Shown here: positions 17,222 through 30,192 of the stretch, in pieces | Numbering within the stretch: position 1 is the first letter of the stretch | Layout of the letters: every line of letters begins with the position of its first letter | Assembly (NCBI GenBank): GCA_026396675.1 | Contig: JAPLWI010000008.1 | Coordinates: 1 to 42,882 of the forward strand | DNA: 42,882 bases | DNA from: Candidatus Kaiserbacteria bacterium | GTDB taxonomy: Bacteria > Patescibacteriota > Minisyncoccia > Phycocordibacterales > Phycocordibacteraceae | Reading direction: 5' to 3' | Position numbers and translations under genes: made by a program | The notes under the pieces: generated by a model | The model's input: the letters and a program-made list of their open reading frames with translations, nothing else | Databases searched by the model: none | Told to the model about the DNA's origin: nothing

Positions 17222-19042
17222 TTAGCGGCGCGACTTTGCGCGATCGTTTTGTGAGAGGAATTGTTTACGCAGGCGCACCGACTTCGGTGTGATTTCGAGA
17301 TATTCGTCATCCGCCATTATTTCCATTCCACGCTCAATCGTGAGGTCAAATATCGGAACGAGCGTTAGTGCCTCATCCATACCCGAAGAGCGGACATTTG
17401 ATTGATTCTTCCCTTTTGTCGGATTCACCTGCATCTCTTCGCCCTTTGATGTGTTACCGACGACCATACCTTCATAAACTTCAGTTGCCGGTTTTATATA
17501 AAGCTGACCGCGATCCTGTAAACTCCAAAGTGAGTAACCGAGTGCCTTTCCGTCTGCCATAGAAATCATTGAACCCACAATTCGGCGACGGATCTCGCCA
17601 GCGTATGGTTTGAAACCGATAACGCGCGAAGAGAGAATTCCTTCGCCTTTCGTATCAATAATGAACATGTTTTTGTACCCGAGCAGTCCTCGTGTCGGTC
17701 CAGTGAAAGTGAGACGCACCGTATTGCTGTGTTGTGTGAGATTCTGGAGTACGAACGCGCGCTGACCTAATTTCTCAATGACAGCACCTTGGAATTCTGA
17801 CGGGACATCAATCGTAACTTCCTCGAATGGTTCGCTACGCTCACCATCATTTTCCTGGTGGAAAATGACCTGCGGCTGCGAAACCTGCATCTCGTATCCT
17901 TCGCGGCGCATATTTTCAAGTAACACTGCGATGTGAAGCTCTCCGCGACCGGACACATGAAAAGAGTCAGTGCCTGAAAAGTCCACCTTAAGGCCAACAT
18001 TCACCTCAAGTTCTTTTTCGAGTCGTTCGCGGATCTGACGGCTTGTAACATACTTCCCTTCCCGCCCTGCAAATGGCGAATTATTGATGAGGAAGTTGAG
18101 TGCGATTGTCGGTTCATCCACCGCGATAGCCGGCAACGACGCCGTGGACTCGTCCGTTGTCACCGTCTCGCCGATATAAATGTCTGGAAGACCGGCGATG
18201 AGTACAATATCACCCGCCGACGCTTCATCCGCTTCAACACGATCGAGTCCTTTAAAGGTGAATACTTTCGTAATGCGACCGACGCGCGTTTCTACCTGGC
18301 CGGTCAGGCCATTCGGCTTCTTGATAAAAACCGTTTGATTCGGGCGAACTGTTCCCGCATAAATACGTCCGACTGCAAGTCGTCCCATAAAATTATCGTA
18401 GGCAAGATTAAACGGCTGAAGCATCAGTGGAGCATTTGGATCAGCGTTAACATTTGCCGCTGGAACTTTTTCAAGAACCATATCCAAGAGCGGCGAGAGG
18501 TCGCCGTTGGGCAAATCGCTCGCCATAAGATCATCTGGGTTTAGTGCCGCGCGTCCATCGCGCCCGATTGCGTAGACAACCGGAAAGTCAGATTGTTCAT
18601 CCGTTGCGCCAAGTTCTAGGAAAAGCTCTAGCACCTGCTCTTCGGCGCGCGCCGGATCAGCTGCTGGCTTATCAATCTTATTGAGCACGACGATGGGTTT
18701 GAGACCAAGTTCTAATGATTTCTTCAAAACAAAGCGCGTTTGCGGCATAGGTCCTTCTGCCGCGTCAACGATAAGAAGTACTGAATCAATAGAGCGCAAA
18801 ACACGTTCAACTTCACTGCCAAAATCCGCGTGTCCGGGCGTATCAACGATATTTATTTTCGTGCCTTTATATTCAACCGCTGCGTTTTTCGCATAAATGG
18901 TGATACCGCGCTCGCGTTCAAGCACGTTAGTGTCCATCGTCGTACCTTCTACCGCCGCGTGCGTCTGTTTTAAGATAGCGTCAGTCAACGCCGTCTTCCC
19001 GTGGTCCACGTGTGCGATGATAGCGATGTTACGAATTTCCAT
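17222..19042 (-). CDS. typA: Ribosome-associated GTPase TypA/BipA
   Basis: [45 protein letters not shown]. Confidence 0.96.
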   Translation of the reverse strand: MEIRNIAIIAHVDHGKTALTDAILKQTHAAVEGTTMDTNVLERERGITIYAKNAAVEYKGTKINIVDTPGHADFGSEVERVLRSIDSVLLIVDAAEGPMPQTRFVLKKSLELGLKPIVVLNKIDKPAADPARAEEQVLELFLELGATDEQSDFPVVYAIGRDGRAALNPDDLMASDLPNGDLSPLLDMVLEKVPAANVNADPNAPLMLQPFNLAYDNFMGRLAVGRIYAGTVRPNQTVFIKKPNGLTGQVETRVGRITKVFTFKGLDRVEADEASAGDIVLIAGLPDIYIGETVTTDESTASLPAIAVDEPTIALNFLINNSPFAGREGKYVTSRQIRERLEKELEVNVGLKVDFSGTDSFHVSGRGELHIAVLLENMRREGYEMQVSQPQVIFHQENDGERSEPFEEVTIDVPSEFQGAVIEKLGQRAFVLQNLTQHSNTVRLTFTGPTRGLLGYKNMFIIDTKGEGILSSRVIGFKPYAGEIRRRIVGSMISMADGKALGYSLWSLQDRGQLYIKPATEVYEGMVVGNTSKGEEMQVNPTKGKNQSNVRSSGMDEALTLVPIFDLTIERGMEIMADDEYLEITPKSVRLRKQFLSQNDRAKSRR

Positions 19043-19112
19043 AAAAAATAAAAAGCCCTGTGGGCAATGGATTCAATATACAACGAAACGCGATTTGATG
19101 CAAAGATTTCCC

Positions 19113-20432
19113 TCAAGCAAAAAGCGTATAGAACATACTGATGGCAGCAGTCCCCATTATTACAAAGGAGATCCAAATCACCGATTGTGATAATCTGCTG
19201 CCTTTGTAGACACCTAGAATTGCTTCGTCTTTATTAATCTTGTTGATCATAAATAGGAGAGGCACTGCCGTGATGCCATTAAATACTGCCGCGAACACGA
19301 GCGCCTTAATCGGATTGATACCGACAAAATTCATCGCGAGACCGACGAGCATTGATACGATGATGATGCCATAAAAACCTTTTGCTTTATTAAATTTACG
19401 ATACAGCCCTTCACGCCAATTAAACGCTTCAGACATCGCATATGCAGTCGAGCCAGCGAGCACAGGAATAGCAAGTAGACCGAGTCCGATGATACCGACC
19501 GCGAAGATATCTTTTGCGAGTTGTCCTGAATTATGGAATGAACGAACGAGCGGCTCAAGCGCTTTCGCTGCGTCGGCGGCCGTATTGATATTAGTGACGC
19601 CATGGCTGAACAAAACTGTCGCGGTCGTAATGATAATGAACCATTGTGCCAACTCCGCCGCGAACATCCCAATCGTCGTATCAATACGAACATCCTTGAG
19701 AAACTTCTTCACGCCGTGCGGTATGCCACCCTTCTGCGCAAGGCGGTGATGTGCAATTTCTTCTTCGACTTCACCGGATGCCTGCCAGAAAAACATATAC
19801 GGCGTAATAGTCGTCCCAAAAACACCAACAACAATAAAGAAAAACTGGAATGAGAATTCTATGTGCGGAATAATGGTTGCCGTTATAATCTGTCCCCATG
19901 GTTCATGTACAATAAGTGCTGTGACAGGATATGCGAGAAGCGATAAAGCGAGGAATTTCAAAAATTTTGCATAATTCCTATAGCTGATAAAAATTTCAAG
20001 GAGAATGCTCACCGTTACTGCCGCAATTGCATAAAACGCAAAAGGTAGATTGAAGATCAATTGAGATGCTCCGGCGACAGCACCAATGTCAGCACCAATG
20101 TTGATCGTGTTGGCAATCACGACGAGGGAAACAACGGCAATGAGCAACTTTTTTGAATAATGTTCCTTCACGACACCAGCCAATCCTTTCCCGGTAACCG
20201 CACCGATACGCGCACACGCTTCTTGTATCGCGATGATTAGCGGCAATTGATACAGTGCCGTCCACAATTGCCCGAAACCAAATTGTGCTCCGGTTTGTGA
20301 ATAGGTGGCAATACCGGATGGATCATCATCGACAGCACCGGTAATCAATCCTGGCCCAAAAATACGCGTCAAACGACCAAACCGAGTTTTTTTCTCTTTC
20401 ATTGTTTCTGATACTGGTGAATCCTTCTCCAT
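19113..20432 (-). CDS. NRAMP family divalent metal transporter
   Basis: GPGLITGAVDDDPSGIATYSQTGAQFGF; multi-TM. Confidence 0.88.
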   Translation of the reverse strand: MEKDSPVSETMKEKKTRFGRLTRIFGPGLITGAVDDDPSGIATYSQTGAQFGFGQLWTALYQLPLIIAIQEACARIGAVTGKGLAGVVKEHYSKKLLIAVVSLVVIANTINIGADIGAVAGASQLIFNLPFAFYAIAAVTVSILLEIFISYRNYAKFLKFLALSLLAYPVTALIVHEPWGQIITATIIPHIEFSFQFFFIVVGVFGTTITPYMFFWQASGEVEEEIAHHRLAQKGGIPHGVKKFLKDVRIDTTIGMFAAELAQWFIIITTATVLFSHGVTNINTAADAAKALEPLVRSFHNSGQLAKDIFAVGIIGLGLLAIPVLAGSTAYAMSEAFNWREGLYRKFNKAKGFYGIIIVSMLVGLAMNFVGINPIKALVFAAVFNGITAVPLLFMINKINKDEAILGVYKGSRLSQSVIWISFVIMGTAAISMFYTLFA

Positions 20433-20476
20433 AGACGTATGAAGATGAGTATACCAAAGGTTTTGGCGCCAATAGG

Positions 20477-21712
20477 TTACTCGTATCGCAGTGAATCAAT
20501 CGGGTTCTTGCGCGCGGCTTGGCGTGCGGGATAGATACCGAACGCGAGACCTGAGAGAGTCGAGACAAAGAGCGCGAGCAATACTGCCGAAATCGGAAAT
20601 GCGAATATCCAGCCGATTGAGAAAAAGGTAGATAACACAAAGTATATTGCGCCAACGATAACAGCCCCAAATGCAATGCCGATGAGTCCACCAACCATTG
20701 TGAGCAGTACTGATTCAATAAGAAATTGCTCCAAAATATCGCGCTCGGTCGCACCAACGGCTTTGCGAAGACCGATTTCGCGTGTTCGTTCGGTAACTGA
20801 TACGAGCATGATGTTCATGATACCGATGCCACCGACAATGAGCGATATCGACGCGATTGCTGCGAGGAATATGGTGAAAATTGACATAATATTGCCAAGC
20901 ATATTCAGTGTTTCGTCCATAGAGGTGACCATGAAGTCGTCCTTCGTTGGATCCGTAATCTGGTGAGATGCCCTGAGAATAGATATCATCCTTGTTTTAA
21001 CGAACGCAGTGTCATACGCGGGATCAATTTGGACATTCAATTCTTGATAATAATCAATGCCGCGGATTTGCTTTTGTCCGACAGAAATAGGAATAAGTGC
21101 GTATTCGTCCATGCTAAACATGCCTGAACCTTTCGGTTCTAGAACCCCAATGACACTGAAAGTAATGTTTTCAAAACGAACAGTTTTACCAACAGGTTCA
21201 ACATTACTTCCAAATAAATCTTTTGCTAACTTAGAACCAAGAACGACAACATGTTTGTATGCGGTCTCATCCGCTTTTGTGAACCCATACCCACTAGCAA
21301 AATTAAGGTTCGTCATTTTGAAAATGTTCGCTGTCGTCGCGACCCAGAGAGTAGATTTGCTCTTATTCCCATAAACGATACGGGAACTCCCTGTGACATT
21401 GGGGGACACATTCGTTATAGACGGTTCTCGCTCTAACGCCTCTACATCACGTGCCTTGAGTGTCTTGATCGTGATACCCATCACAGACGAAGGCGCCCCG
21501 CCCATCACTGGAGCGCCGGGTTGAACATTAATCATATTGGGAGCCATTGATTGAATCTGGCCAACAATATATAACTTCGCTGAATCGCCCAATGACATAA
21601 TAATGATTACCGATGCTATGCCGGTAACGATACCGAGCATCGTTAGAATCGAGCGCATCTTACTGTGTGCGAGCGAGCGCGTGGCTGTTTTGAATGCGTC
21701 GTGAATTAACAT
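20477..21712 (-). CDS. MacB-like ABC transporter permease
   Basis: [18 protein letters not shown]...[26 protein letters not shown]...[19 protein letters not shown]. Confidence 0.92.
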   Translation of the reverse strand: MLIHDAFKTATRSLAHSKMRSILTMLGIVTGIASVIIIMSLGDSAKLYIVGQIQSMAPNMINVQPGAPVMGGAPSSVMGITIKTLKARDVEALEREPSITNVSPNVTGSSRIVYGNKSKSTLWVATTANIFKMTNLNFASGYGFTKADETAYKHVVVLGSKLAKDLFGSNVEPVGKTVRFENITFSVIGVLEPKGSGMFSMDEYALIPISVGQKQIRGIDYYQELNVQIDPAYDTAFVKTRMISILRASHQITDPTKDDFMVTSMDETLNMLGNIMSIFTIFLAAIASISLIVGGIGIMNIMLVSVTERTREIGLRKAVGATERDILEQFLIESVLLTMVGGLIGIAFGAVIVGAIYFVLSTFFSIGWIFAFPISAVLLALFVSTLSGLAFGIYPARQAARKNPIDSLRYE

Positions 21713-21716
21713 ATTA

Positions 21717-22421
21717 TTATTTCAGATTGCTGCGAACGCGATTTGTTGTAATTGCTTGGTCGCTCTCTATTGTTCCATCTTTCATTCTAATGATACGATT
21801 CGCAAATTCTGCGGTCTGGGTTTCGTGCGTCACCAATATAACCGTGCGACCTCTATCATTGAGCGATGCAAGTATCTCCATAATCTGCAGACCAGATGCC
21901 GAATCAAGATTCCCAGTCGGTTCATCGGCGAAGACGATGTTCGGATCAGTAACAAGCGCGCGTGCGATAGCCACTCGTTGTTTCTGCCCACCAGAGAGCT
22001 TCCCCGCCTCAATGTGCAATTTATCTTCAAGCCCGACCGATTTTACTGCCTCTTCTACAAATGTTCGGCGCTTGGCTGGCAGGATATTCGAGTAGAGGAG
22101 TGGTATCTCAACATTGTCATAAACGGTCAAACGAGAAAGAAGATTGAACGACTGAAAAACAAATCCCATATCCTTGTTACGAACTTTGGCAAGTTCTTGA
22201 TCCGTCATGTCATCAATGCTTTTCCCTTGAAATTTATATGACCCGCTGGTTGGACGGTCAAGGAAGCTTAATATATGCAGAAGCGTCGACTTCCCCGACC
22301 CAGACGGACCCATAATAGAAATGAATTCGCCTTTTCCAATCGTAAACGAAACGCCACGGAGCGCGCGCGTCGGCGTTTCTTCTTCCACATATTCCTTTTG
22401 TAAATCGTATACCTCAATCAT
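21717..22421 (-). CDS. ABC transporter ATP-binding protein (MacB/LolD type)
   Basis: [38 protein letters not shown]. Confidence 0.95.
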   Translation of the reverse strand: MIEVYDLQKEYVEEETPTRALRGVSFTIGKGEFISIMGPSGSGKSTLLHILSFLDRPTSGSYKFQGKSIDDMTDQELAKVRNKDMGFVFQSFNLLSRLTVYDNVEIPLLYSNILPAKRRTFVEEAVKSVGLEDKLHIEAGKLSGGQKQRVAIARALVTDPNIVFADEPTGNLDSASGLQIMEILASLNDRGRTVILVTHETQTAEFANRIIRMKDGTIESDQAITTNRVRSNLK

Positions 22422-22439
22422 TTGATTCAGCAGAATTAC

Positions 22440-23879
22440 TTACTGTGGCGCTTTCAGTCCGATATTGATCACCTGCTCGCCTTCCGTGACACCGGATAGA
22501 ATTTCGACATTCCCTTTCTGGTCTTGGATTCCGAACACTACTGGAGTGGTCGTTGCAATTCCTCCCACAATCGTTTCGACGAACGTACCGTTGTCATTTT
22601 GTAGGATCGCGTACTGCGGAAGAATCAGCACGCTGTCTTTATGTCTTGTTTGTATATCGACATTTGCCGTGAGCCCACTCTTAAGCCGCGGATCCGGTTT
22701 GTCGAAGGAAATTTTAATCTGATAGCTAATAACTCCTTGGGTATTCGTTTGTGCTGGTGCGATGTAAAACACCGTCCCAGCGAAGGTCTCGTTCGGAAAT
22801 GCATCGAGAGTCATCATTACGGTATTTCCGACCGACAGTTTCCCAACATCGGTCTCAGATACTCCAGCATCTACTTCAAATCCTGCATTACTTATAATGG
22901 AGACGAGCTGTGTGCCAGGAGATGCCGACTGCCCGACTTTCGCATCTTGTTGTGTCACTACGCCGCTCATCGGCGCGATGATCTCTGTACCTTGCAGATT
23001 GGCCTTTGCAACGGCGACGCCGGCCTGTGCTTGTTCAACGCTGGCATTCGCAAGCGAAGTCGCTCCAACGCTTTTTGTCAGGTATGTATCGCGTGCGCTT
23101 GAAAGCGTGGTGAGAAGAGTATTCACACCTGCGCGTGCGGTAGCGAGCGCTGTGATTTGTGTAACGGTCGCATTAGATCCGATATCATTCGCTGCCACTG
23201 CGAGCTTATAGAGAAAGTTCGAAATATCTTGCGCGACTGCAGTGGCACTTGTGAGAAGCGCTGTCGGATCGGCGGTGTCGACACTGGAGAGTGCATTCTG
23301 GTACGACTGCATCTCATAGGTAAGCGCTGTACGTTCTTTCGACAATTCGCCGTAATCATTTGGTGCGATGATAAGTAGCTGCGAGCCATAGACCGTCGGT
23401 CCGCCAAAGAAAGTGTCGATATCGTTTTGAAGTAAAGTATCAAGCGTGGTGTATGCGGAAAGGTAAGCATTTCTCGCTTGGGTTGTGATCTCAGGAAGAG
23501 AAATGGAAGAACGCGATGCGACCGCAGAATTGTACGCTGCTTGCGCTTGCTGAAGTGCTGCGGAAAGGCTTGCTGTATTAAGCTGTGCAATAATTTCTCC
23601 TGCACTCACCTGATCGCCGAGATTGTAATTGACACGCGCGATTGTGCCAGTGTTCTGGAAACCAAGCGAGACGCTCTTTGTCGGCGTCGTGTTGCCAGTA
23701 ACGGAAACTACTTCGGTAATTGAGCCAAGAGTGACTGGTATAAATTGATATGAATTTTTTGCCCTCCCGAAGACATACCACAAGCCGCCGACAAGAATTA
23801 GCACAGCAATGCTTGAGATCACCCAGTGTGAGACGAACAGTTTCTTCAGTCGGTTCATATGAGAAGTGATTGACAACAT
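22440..23879 (-). CDS. MacA/HlyD-like efflux adaptor (membrane fusion protein)
   Basis: N-terminal TM, lipoyl-like and coiled-coil segments, C-terminal beta-barrel; operon with ABC genes. Confidence 0.88.
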   Translation of the reverse strand: MLSITSHMNRLKKLFVSHWVISSIAVLILVGGLWYVFGRAKNSYQFIPVTLGSITEVVSVTGNTTPTKSVSLGFQNTGTIARVNYNLGDQVSAGEIIAQLNTASLSAALQQAQAAYNSAVASRSSISLPEITTQARNAYLSAYTTLDTLLQNDIDTFFGGPTVYGSQLLIIAPNDYGELSKERTALTYEMQSYQNALSSVDTADPTALLTSATAVAQDISNFLYKLAVAANDIGSNATVTQITALATARAGVNTLLTTLSSARDTYLTKSVGATSLANASVEQAQAGVAVAKANLQGTEIIAPMSGVVTQQDAKVGQSASPGTQLVSIISNAGFEVDAGVSETDVGKLSVGNTVMMTLDAFPNETFAGTVFYIAPAQTNTQGVISYQIKISFDKPDPRLKSGLTANVDIQTRHKDSVLILPQYAILQNDNGTFVETIVGGIATTTPVVFGIQDQKGNVEILSGVTEGEQVINIGLKAPQ

Positions 23880-23884
23880 GGAAA

Positions 23885-24115
23885 TTATTTAAATTTTTTA
23901 ATGAGTGCCTGCAAAGCGCCAAAACGGTTTGCCATACTCTCGAGAGCGGCGGGCCGCATCAAGAAGATTCCTTGATCGTGCGCGACAACCATAAGTTTTG
24001 TGCCCTTCCCGAGCTTGAGAGCCGCACGAATATCAGCAGGTATAACGATTTGTCCTTTTTCCCCCACAGTTGTGACGCCGACAAGATGCTTCTCTTTTTT
24101 GTTTAATTTAGCCAT
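23885..24115 (-). CDS. AbrB/SpoVT-type DNA-binding protein
   Basis: TTVGEKGQIVIPADIRAALKLGKGTKLMV. Confidence 0.85.
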   Translation of the reverse strand: MAKLNKKEKHLVGVTTVGEKGQIVIPADIRAALKLGKGTKLMVVAHDQGIFLMRPAALESMANRFGALQALIKKFK

Positions 24116-24139
24116 GTAGGAAATATCCTACTCTAACGC

Positions 24140-24664
24140 TTATGCCATGTCAATCAATTTGTATATTACAACGCCAGTTATAACACCAAGCACGATGCCC
24201 CCAACAACATCAGAAGGATAATGTACACCGCCAGCGATTCGTGCGACTCCGACTATCAGTCCGGCAGCAAAGAGAAAATATGAGAATTTTTTATTGAAAA
24301 AATAAGTCGCTACCGCGAGTGCGAACATAGTAATAGTGTGCCCCGACGGAAAAGAATACGAAGTATCGGTCAAAAGATGCGAAGTTGAGAGCGCAATAAA
24401 TGGCCGCAGATGATGATAGAAAAGACGAATCGCAGGCGTGATGACAAATCGAGCGACAACGGTAGCGATAATTGCCAAAAAGTATGGCTTCAATACTGCA
24501 ATATTTTTTTCTTTTTTATACGCGCGATACGCGACAAGAATAAAAATCGCAAGCACAAGATAAATAAAATACTCACCAAAAAATACAATCAAAAAATCGC
24601 CTATTATTCCGTGTCCGGAAAGCGAGTGTATCGCGTAAAAAATCGACATGTCGAGCTGGGTCAT
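24140..24664 (-). CDS. PAP2-family phosphatase (undecaprenyl-diphosphatase-like)
   Basis: RPF...YSFPSGHT...GVARIAGGVHYPSDVVGG. Confidence 0.88.
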   Translation of the reverse strand: MTQLDMSIFYAIHSLSGHGIIGDFLIVFFGEYFIYLVLAIFILVAYRAYKKEKNIAVLKPYFLAIIATVVARFVITPAIRLFYHHLRPFIALSTSHLLTDTSYSFPSGHTITMFALAVATYFFNKKFSYFLFAAGLIVGVARIAGGVHYPSDVVGGIVLGVITGVVIYKLIDMA

Positions 24665-24734
24665 GATAGTATGAAATGCATCATAACATTTTGCTTGCGT
24701 AACCTATTCTTACAGGTGTAATATCTTTATATAT

Positions 24735-24805
24735 CGCGGGGTAGAGGAGAGGTACCTCGGGGGGCCCATAACCCCCAGACGTCGGTTCGATTCCGACCCC
24801 CGCAA
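24735..24805 (+). tRNA. Initiator tRNA-Met (anticodon CAU)
   Basis: CGCGGGG...CCCCGCA with C1:A72 mismatch, G/C-rich anticodon stem, loop CCCAUAA. Confidence 0.88.
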
Positions 24806-24815
24806 CAAATAATTT

Positions 24816-25394
24816 TTATATTTCTTTAAACTCGCGGAAAACAGATTCGTAGCGCGCGATTGTGCGATGCGCGAGTGATTCAGAAAGATTGAATGCCGAC
24901 CCCTCGTGTGCGATCTGGTTCCGCACTTTATGCGCCTCCCACGCATCTTGTAGCGTACTGAAATCAGCTGGTTCGACACTCTTTAATTTTTCGCCGACGC
25001 CTTCTCCTATAAAGCCGCGCTGTGTGAGCAAATCATCAAGCATAATGTCGGCTTCGATAATCGCCTCGCGCCATTCGCTCGCGCTCGCTCCGCTCGCGAG
25101 CGATTCTATATGTTGCCAGCGCGGCGAAATGTTCATAGTTCCAGGTGCGGGAATAATCGTACTGTAATATTCTTCTTCGCGCTTACGTAATTCAAAAAGA
25201 CGCATTGTTGTATATATGATGACAAAGAGGCCTGCGATTGAGAGTATATATCCGATGTTGGTAACCCAAATCCAGATATGAGTAAGTCCCGTAGAAAATC
25301 CAGCGGCTGTTATTGTTCCTCCATAACACGCGCCGTGCAGGCATTCATAAATAAGCCGAAACCAATATTCGACATTTGTCTGAATTGCGATCAT
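24816..25394 (-). CDS. Hypothetical membrane protein
   Basis: TM segment near N-terminus, soluble helical C-terminal domain. Confidence 0.7.
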   Translation of the reverse strand: MIAIQTNVEYWFRLIYECLHGACYGGTITAAGFSTGLTHIWIWVTNIGYILSIAGLFVIIYTTMRLFELRKREEEYYSTIIPAPGTMNISPRWQHIESLASGASASEWREAIIEADIMLDDLLTQRGFIGEGVGEKLKSVEPADFSTLQDAWEAHKVRNQIAHEGSAFNLSESLAHRTIARYESVFREFKEI

Positions 25395-25423
25395 ATATAG
25401 TTAGTATACGCGGTATAAAGAAA

Positions 25424-26866
25424 TCAGAGTGTCTTCTCCACTGTGTTGCCAATTGTGAAAAGCATCTTCTCTGCCTGGTGCGGCGCGGTAAAATGAATAC
25501 CGACAGGAAGCTGCTTCCCTTCTCTCTCCACAAAACCCATCGGAATGGAAATTGCCGGCATGCCTGTGAGATTCGCGAGAATGGTAAAAGCATCTTCGAG
25601 GTAAAGCGAGAGTGGATCTGATTTTTCTCCTATCTTAAATGCTGGTGTTGGCATTGTTGGTGTCGCGATTATGTCGACTTTTTTAAACGCATCGTTGAAT
25701 TCGCGCGTCAGTTGCACCCGAGCGGCAACTGCTTTTCGATAATAAGCATCGATGTATCCCGAAGAAAGCACGAAGGTGCCGAGTAGGACGCGTCGTCGTG
25801 TTTCTTCTCCAAATCCCTCCGTACGCGAGAGAAGATAATCATCGAGAAGTGTTTCGCCACGCGAAGCGTGTCCGTAGCGCATACCGTCGAAACGCGCGAG
25901 GTTGGTCGAAACCTCGGCGAAGTTGATAATGTAATACGCAGCGAGTGCTGGTTTCGCGCTCGGAATTTCAATATCCACAACATTACAACCGGTCTTCTCG
26001 AGCGCCGAAGTAAATCGCTCGAGCATATCTTCCCCAAGTATCCCGGCGAAAAGATTTCTTGGCACACCGACTGTTTTTATTTCTTTTTTGTTTTCCGAAT
26101 ACAAACCATCTGGAATAGTCGTGGAATCAAGTGTGTCTTGCCCGCGAATAGTGTCAAAAAGAATACGCGCGTCCTCAACGGTTTTTGTAATTGGTCCGAC
26201 TTGGTCAAATGACGAAACCGCCGCGATGACGCCCGAACGCGAGACGACACCGTAGGTCGGCTTTAATCCGACAACGCCACAATAACTCGCGGGGCAGCGG
26301 ATTGAACCTCCGGTGTCGGTGCCAAGCGCGGCAATCGCCATATGCGCGGCAACCGCTGCGGCAGAACCACCAGAGGTGCCGCCCGGAACACGCGTTATGT
26401 CATACGGATTTTTCGTGACGCCGAACGCAGAATTCTCGGTCGAGCTCCCAAGCGCGAATTCGTCCATATTGGTACGGCCGATAAAGAGCGCGCCAGCATC
26501 TTTCAACTTTTTTATTACTGTTGCATCGTAGGTCGCGTGGTAATTCGCTAACATTTTTGATGCGGCACTCACGATCTTTCCTTCTATTAAAATATTATCT
26601 TTTATTGCGAGCGGAATTCCGCAAAGCATCGGTGCCGAGCGTCCCGATGCCGATGTTGCATCTTCGTCAATTCGCTTCTGCGCATTTTCAATCGCCGCTT
26701 CATCTGCATCAAATATTTCCAAAAATACATTGAGTTCTGGATTTTTCGCTTTTGCGATTTCGGAACAGGCATCCCAGAGTTCGCGTACTGAAATCCGCCG
26801 GCTGGCGGACTCGGCGCGAAGCGCCCGCGCGGCTTCTGTTATTGTCATTTCATTCAATTTCTTCAT
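25424..26866 (-). CDS. gatA: Asp-tRNA(Asn)/Glu-tRNA(Gln) amidotransferase subunit A
   Basis: Amidase signature GGTSGGSAAAVAAHMAIAALGTDTGGSIRCPASYCGVVGLKPTYG. Confidence 0.95.
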   Translation of the reverse strand: MKKLNEMTITEAARALRAESASRRISVRELWDACSEIAKAKNPELNVFLEIFDADEAAIENAQKRIDEDATSASGRSAPMLCGIPLAIKDNILIEGKIVSAASKMLANYHATYDATVIKKLKDAGALFIGRTNMDEFALGSSTENSAFGVTKNPYDITRVPGGTSGGSAAAVAAHMAIAALGTDTGGSIRCPASYCGVVGLKPTYGVVSRSGVIAAVSSFDQVGPITKTVEDARILFDTIRGQDTLDSTTIPDGLYSENKKEIKTVGVPRNLFAGILGEDMLERFTSALEKTGCNVVDIEIPSAKPALAAYYIINFAEVSTNLARFDGMRYGHASRGETLLDDYLLSRTEGFGEETRRRVLLGTFVLSSGYIDAYYRKAVAARVQLTREFNDAFKKVDIIATPTMPTPAFKIGEKSDPLSLYLEDAFTILANLTGMPAISIPMGFVEREGKQLPVGIHFTAPHQAEKMLFTIGNTVEKTL

Positions 26867-27149
26867 GTGAAATGATTTGCTTCACAACGAGTGCGTTCTT
26901 TTCACTAGCTGGAAACTGTGTGACAATTTTTTCAGTATACGCGCTCGGCGCGTGCGGCTTCCCATCTTCGCGCATTACATTGTGAAGTGCTGGTATTTCT
27001 TCTTTTACATCTGACAATTCAAGTTTCTCGAGCTGTCCGATATATGCGAGTATCGCATCGAACTCGCTCGTAAATTTCTCGAGATCTGCATCATCTATTT
27101 TGATACGCGCGAGCGTCGCGAGCTTTTTTACCTCTTCCTTCGTTGCCAT
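26850..27149 (-). CDS. gatC: Asp/Glu-tRNA amidotransferase subunit C
   Basis: KKLATLARIKIDDADLEKFTSEFDAILAYIGQLEKLE; upstream of gatA. Confidence 0.9.
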   Translation of the reverse strand: MATKEEVKKLATLARIKIDDADLEKFTSEFDAILAYIGQLEKLELSDVKEEIPALHNVMREDGKPHAPSAYTEKIVTQFPASEKNALVVKQIISHEEIE

Positions 27150-27162
27150 TATCCGCAGTGTA

Positions 27163-29160
<1,998 letters not shown>

Positions 29161-29185
29161 TTACTACTATACCAGCTCGGTGATT

Positions 29186-29770
29186 TTAGTAATGGGAGCT
29201 GAGGCCGCGCGACACAAAGCGAGCTCCGTTCGGATTCTGTACAGTACTACATGGAACATCATAGCCCTGAGAATAAATATAAGTTGTGCCAGTATTTGGT
29301 GCTGGTTTGTACACAGTCACATCCGCACAATGCTTACCTGTATCAAGCGAGAGACGTTCTGTAACAACCCACTGGACTCCCATCGTATATGAGACTATGC
29401 CCGTTGGGAAAGTTGTTGGGAAATCTGCATTAGCGCCGTCGCACATCATTTTGGGCGCAGATGAAGGTTGGATTGACGGAAATGCAAAAATATTCTGATT
29501 CTGCCCTTGATCAGCATACAGCGCGCACTCGAGACCAGCGTCAGCGGCATAAAATGCGTACTGCGATTCAGTGGCGGATGAAGCGAGCATTTGCTGTTTA
29601 TAAGCGAGCGAGCCGAGTGCTAGACCAAGTGTCAGCATCACAGACATAAATATAACGGCAACCAGTAACGCAAACCCGCGCTTCACGCGAAAAACCAAGA
29701 ACCAACCTCCAAGAACCAAACGAATTCCATTTGGTTCTTGCGATTTGAGATTTGAGATTTTTATTGCCAT
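29186..29770 (-). CDS. PilX-like minor pilin/pilus assembly protein
   Basis: KRGFALLVAVIFMSVMLTLGLALGSLAYKQQMLA; located in pilus cluster; start MAIKISNLKS. Confidence 0.75.
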   Translation of the reverse strand: MAIKISNLKSQEPNGIRLVLGGWFLVFRVKRGFALLVAVIFMSVMLTLGLALGSLAYKQQMLASSATESQYAFYAADAGLECALYADQGQNQNIFAFPSIQPSSAPKMMCDGANADFPTTFPTGIVSYTMGVQWVVTERLSLDTGKHCADVTVYKPAPNTGTTYIYSQGYDVPCSTVQNPNGARFVSRGLSSHY

Positions 29771-30192
29771 GGCGTGAGGTGGTCGGTAATGGCCACCGAA
29801 TAGGTAGTTCCGTGGAAACTCCAAGAGACAGTTGAAACAATCTTTTCATCCTCATCAGTCATAGCAGTCGCTTGAATTTTACGTGTAAAAGTTGTTGAAA
29901 TTCCTAGATTTGGAGCTGGATAGTTTATCCCTGTTCCGAGTGAAAAAATAAAATTGGTCCAAGCAACGGTTGATGCATCTGCACCAGTATGTACTTCGAG
30001 ATATTTGTTGTCGCGAATAGAGCGCACATATTCGATTCCTTCTTGTGCGAGATATGAGGCAGTAAGTTGGTCGCGCGAGATTTCTGCGGCGACAATGGCG
30101 CGATTCGCCGCATAGAGCGGTCCAGCTACAGCAATGGTAAGAATGGTAATGGCAACCATGGTCTCTATAAGAGTAAAGCCGTTGTTTTTCAT
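29761..30192 (-). CDS. Prepilin-type minor pilin (PilV-like)
   Basis: MKNNGFTLIETMVAITILTIAVAGPL. Confidence 0.88.
   Translation of the reverse strand: MKNNGFTLIETMVAITILTIAVAGPLYAANRAIVAAEISRDQLTASYLAQEGIEYVRSIRDNKYLEVHTGADASTVAWTNFIFSLGTGINYPAPNLGISTTFTRKIQATAMTDEDEKIVSTVSWSFHGTTYSVAITDHLTPWQ

Noticed and set aside
25884-25908. Inverted repeat gcgaggttggtcgaaacctcg within gatA, resembling the intragenic palindromes
   Set aside because: It encodes the conserved EVSTNLARFDG segment of GatA, so the match is explained by protein conservation.
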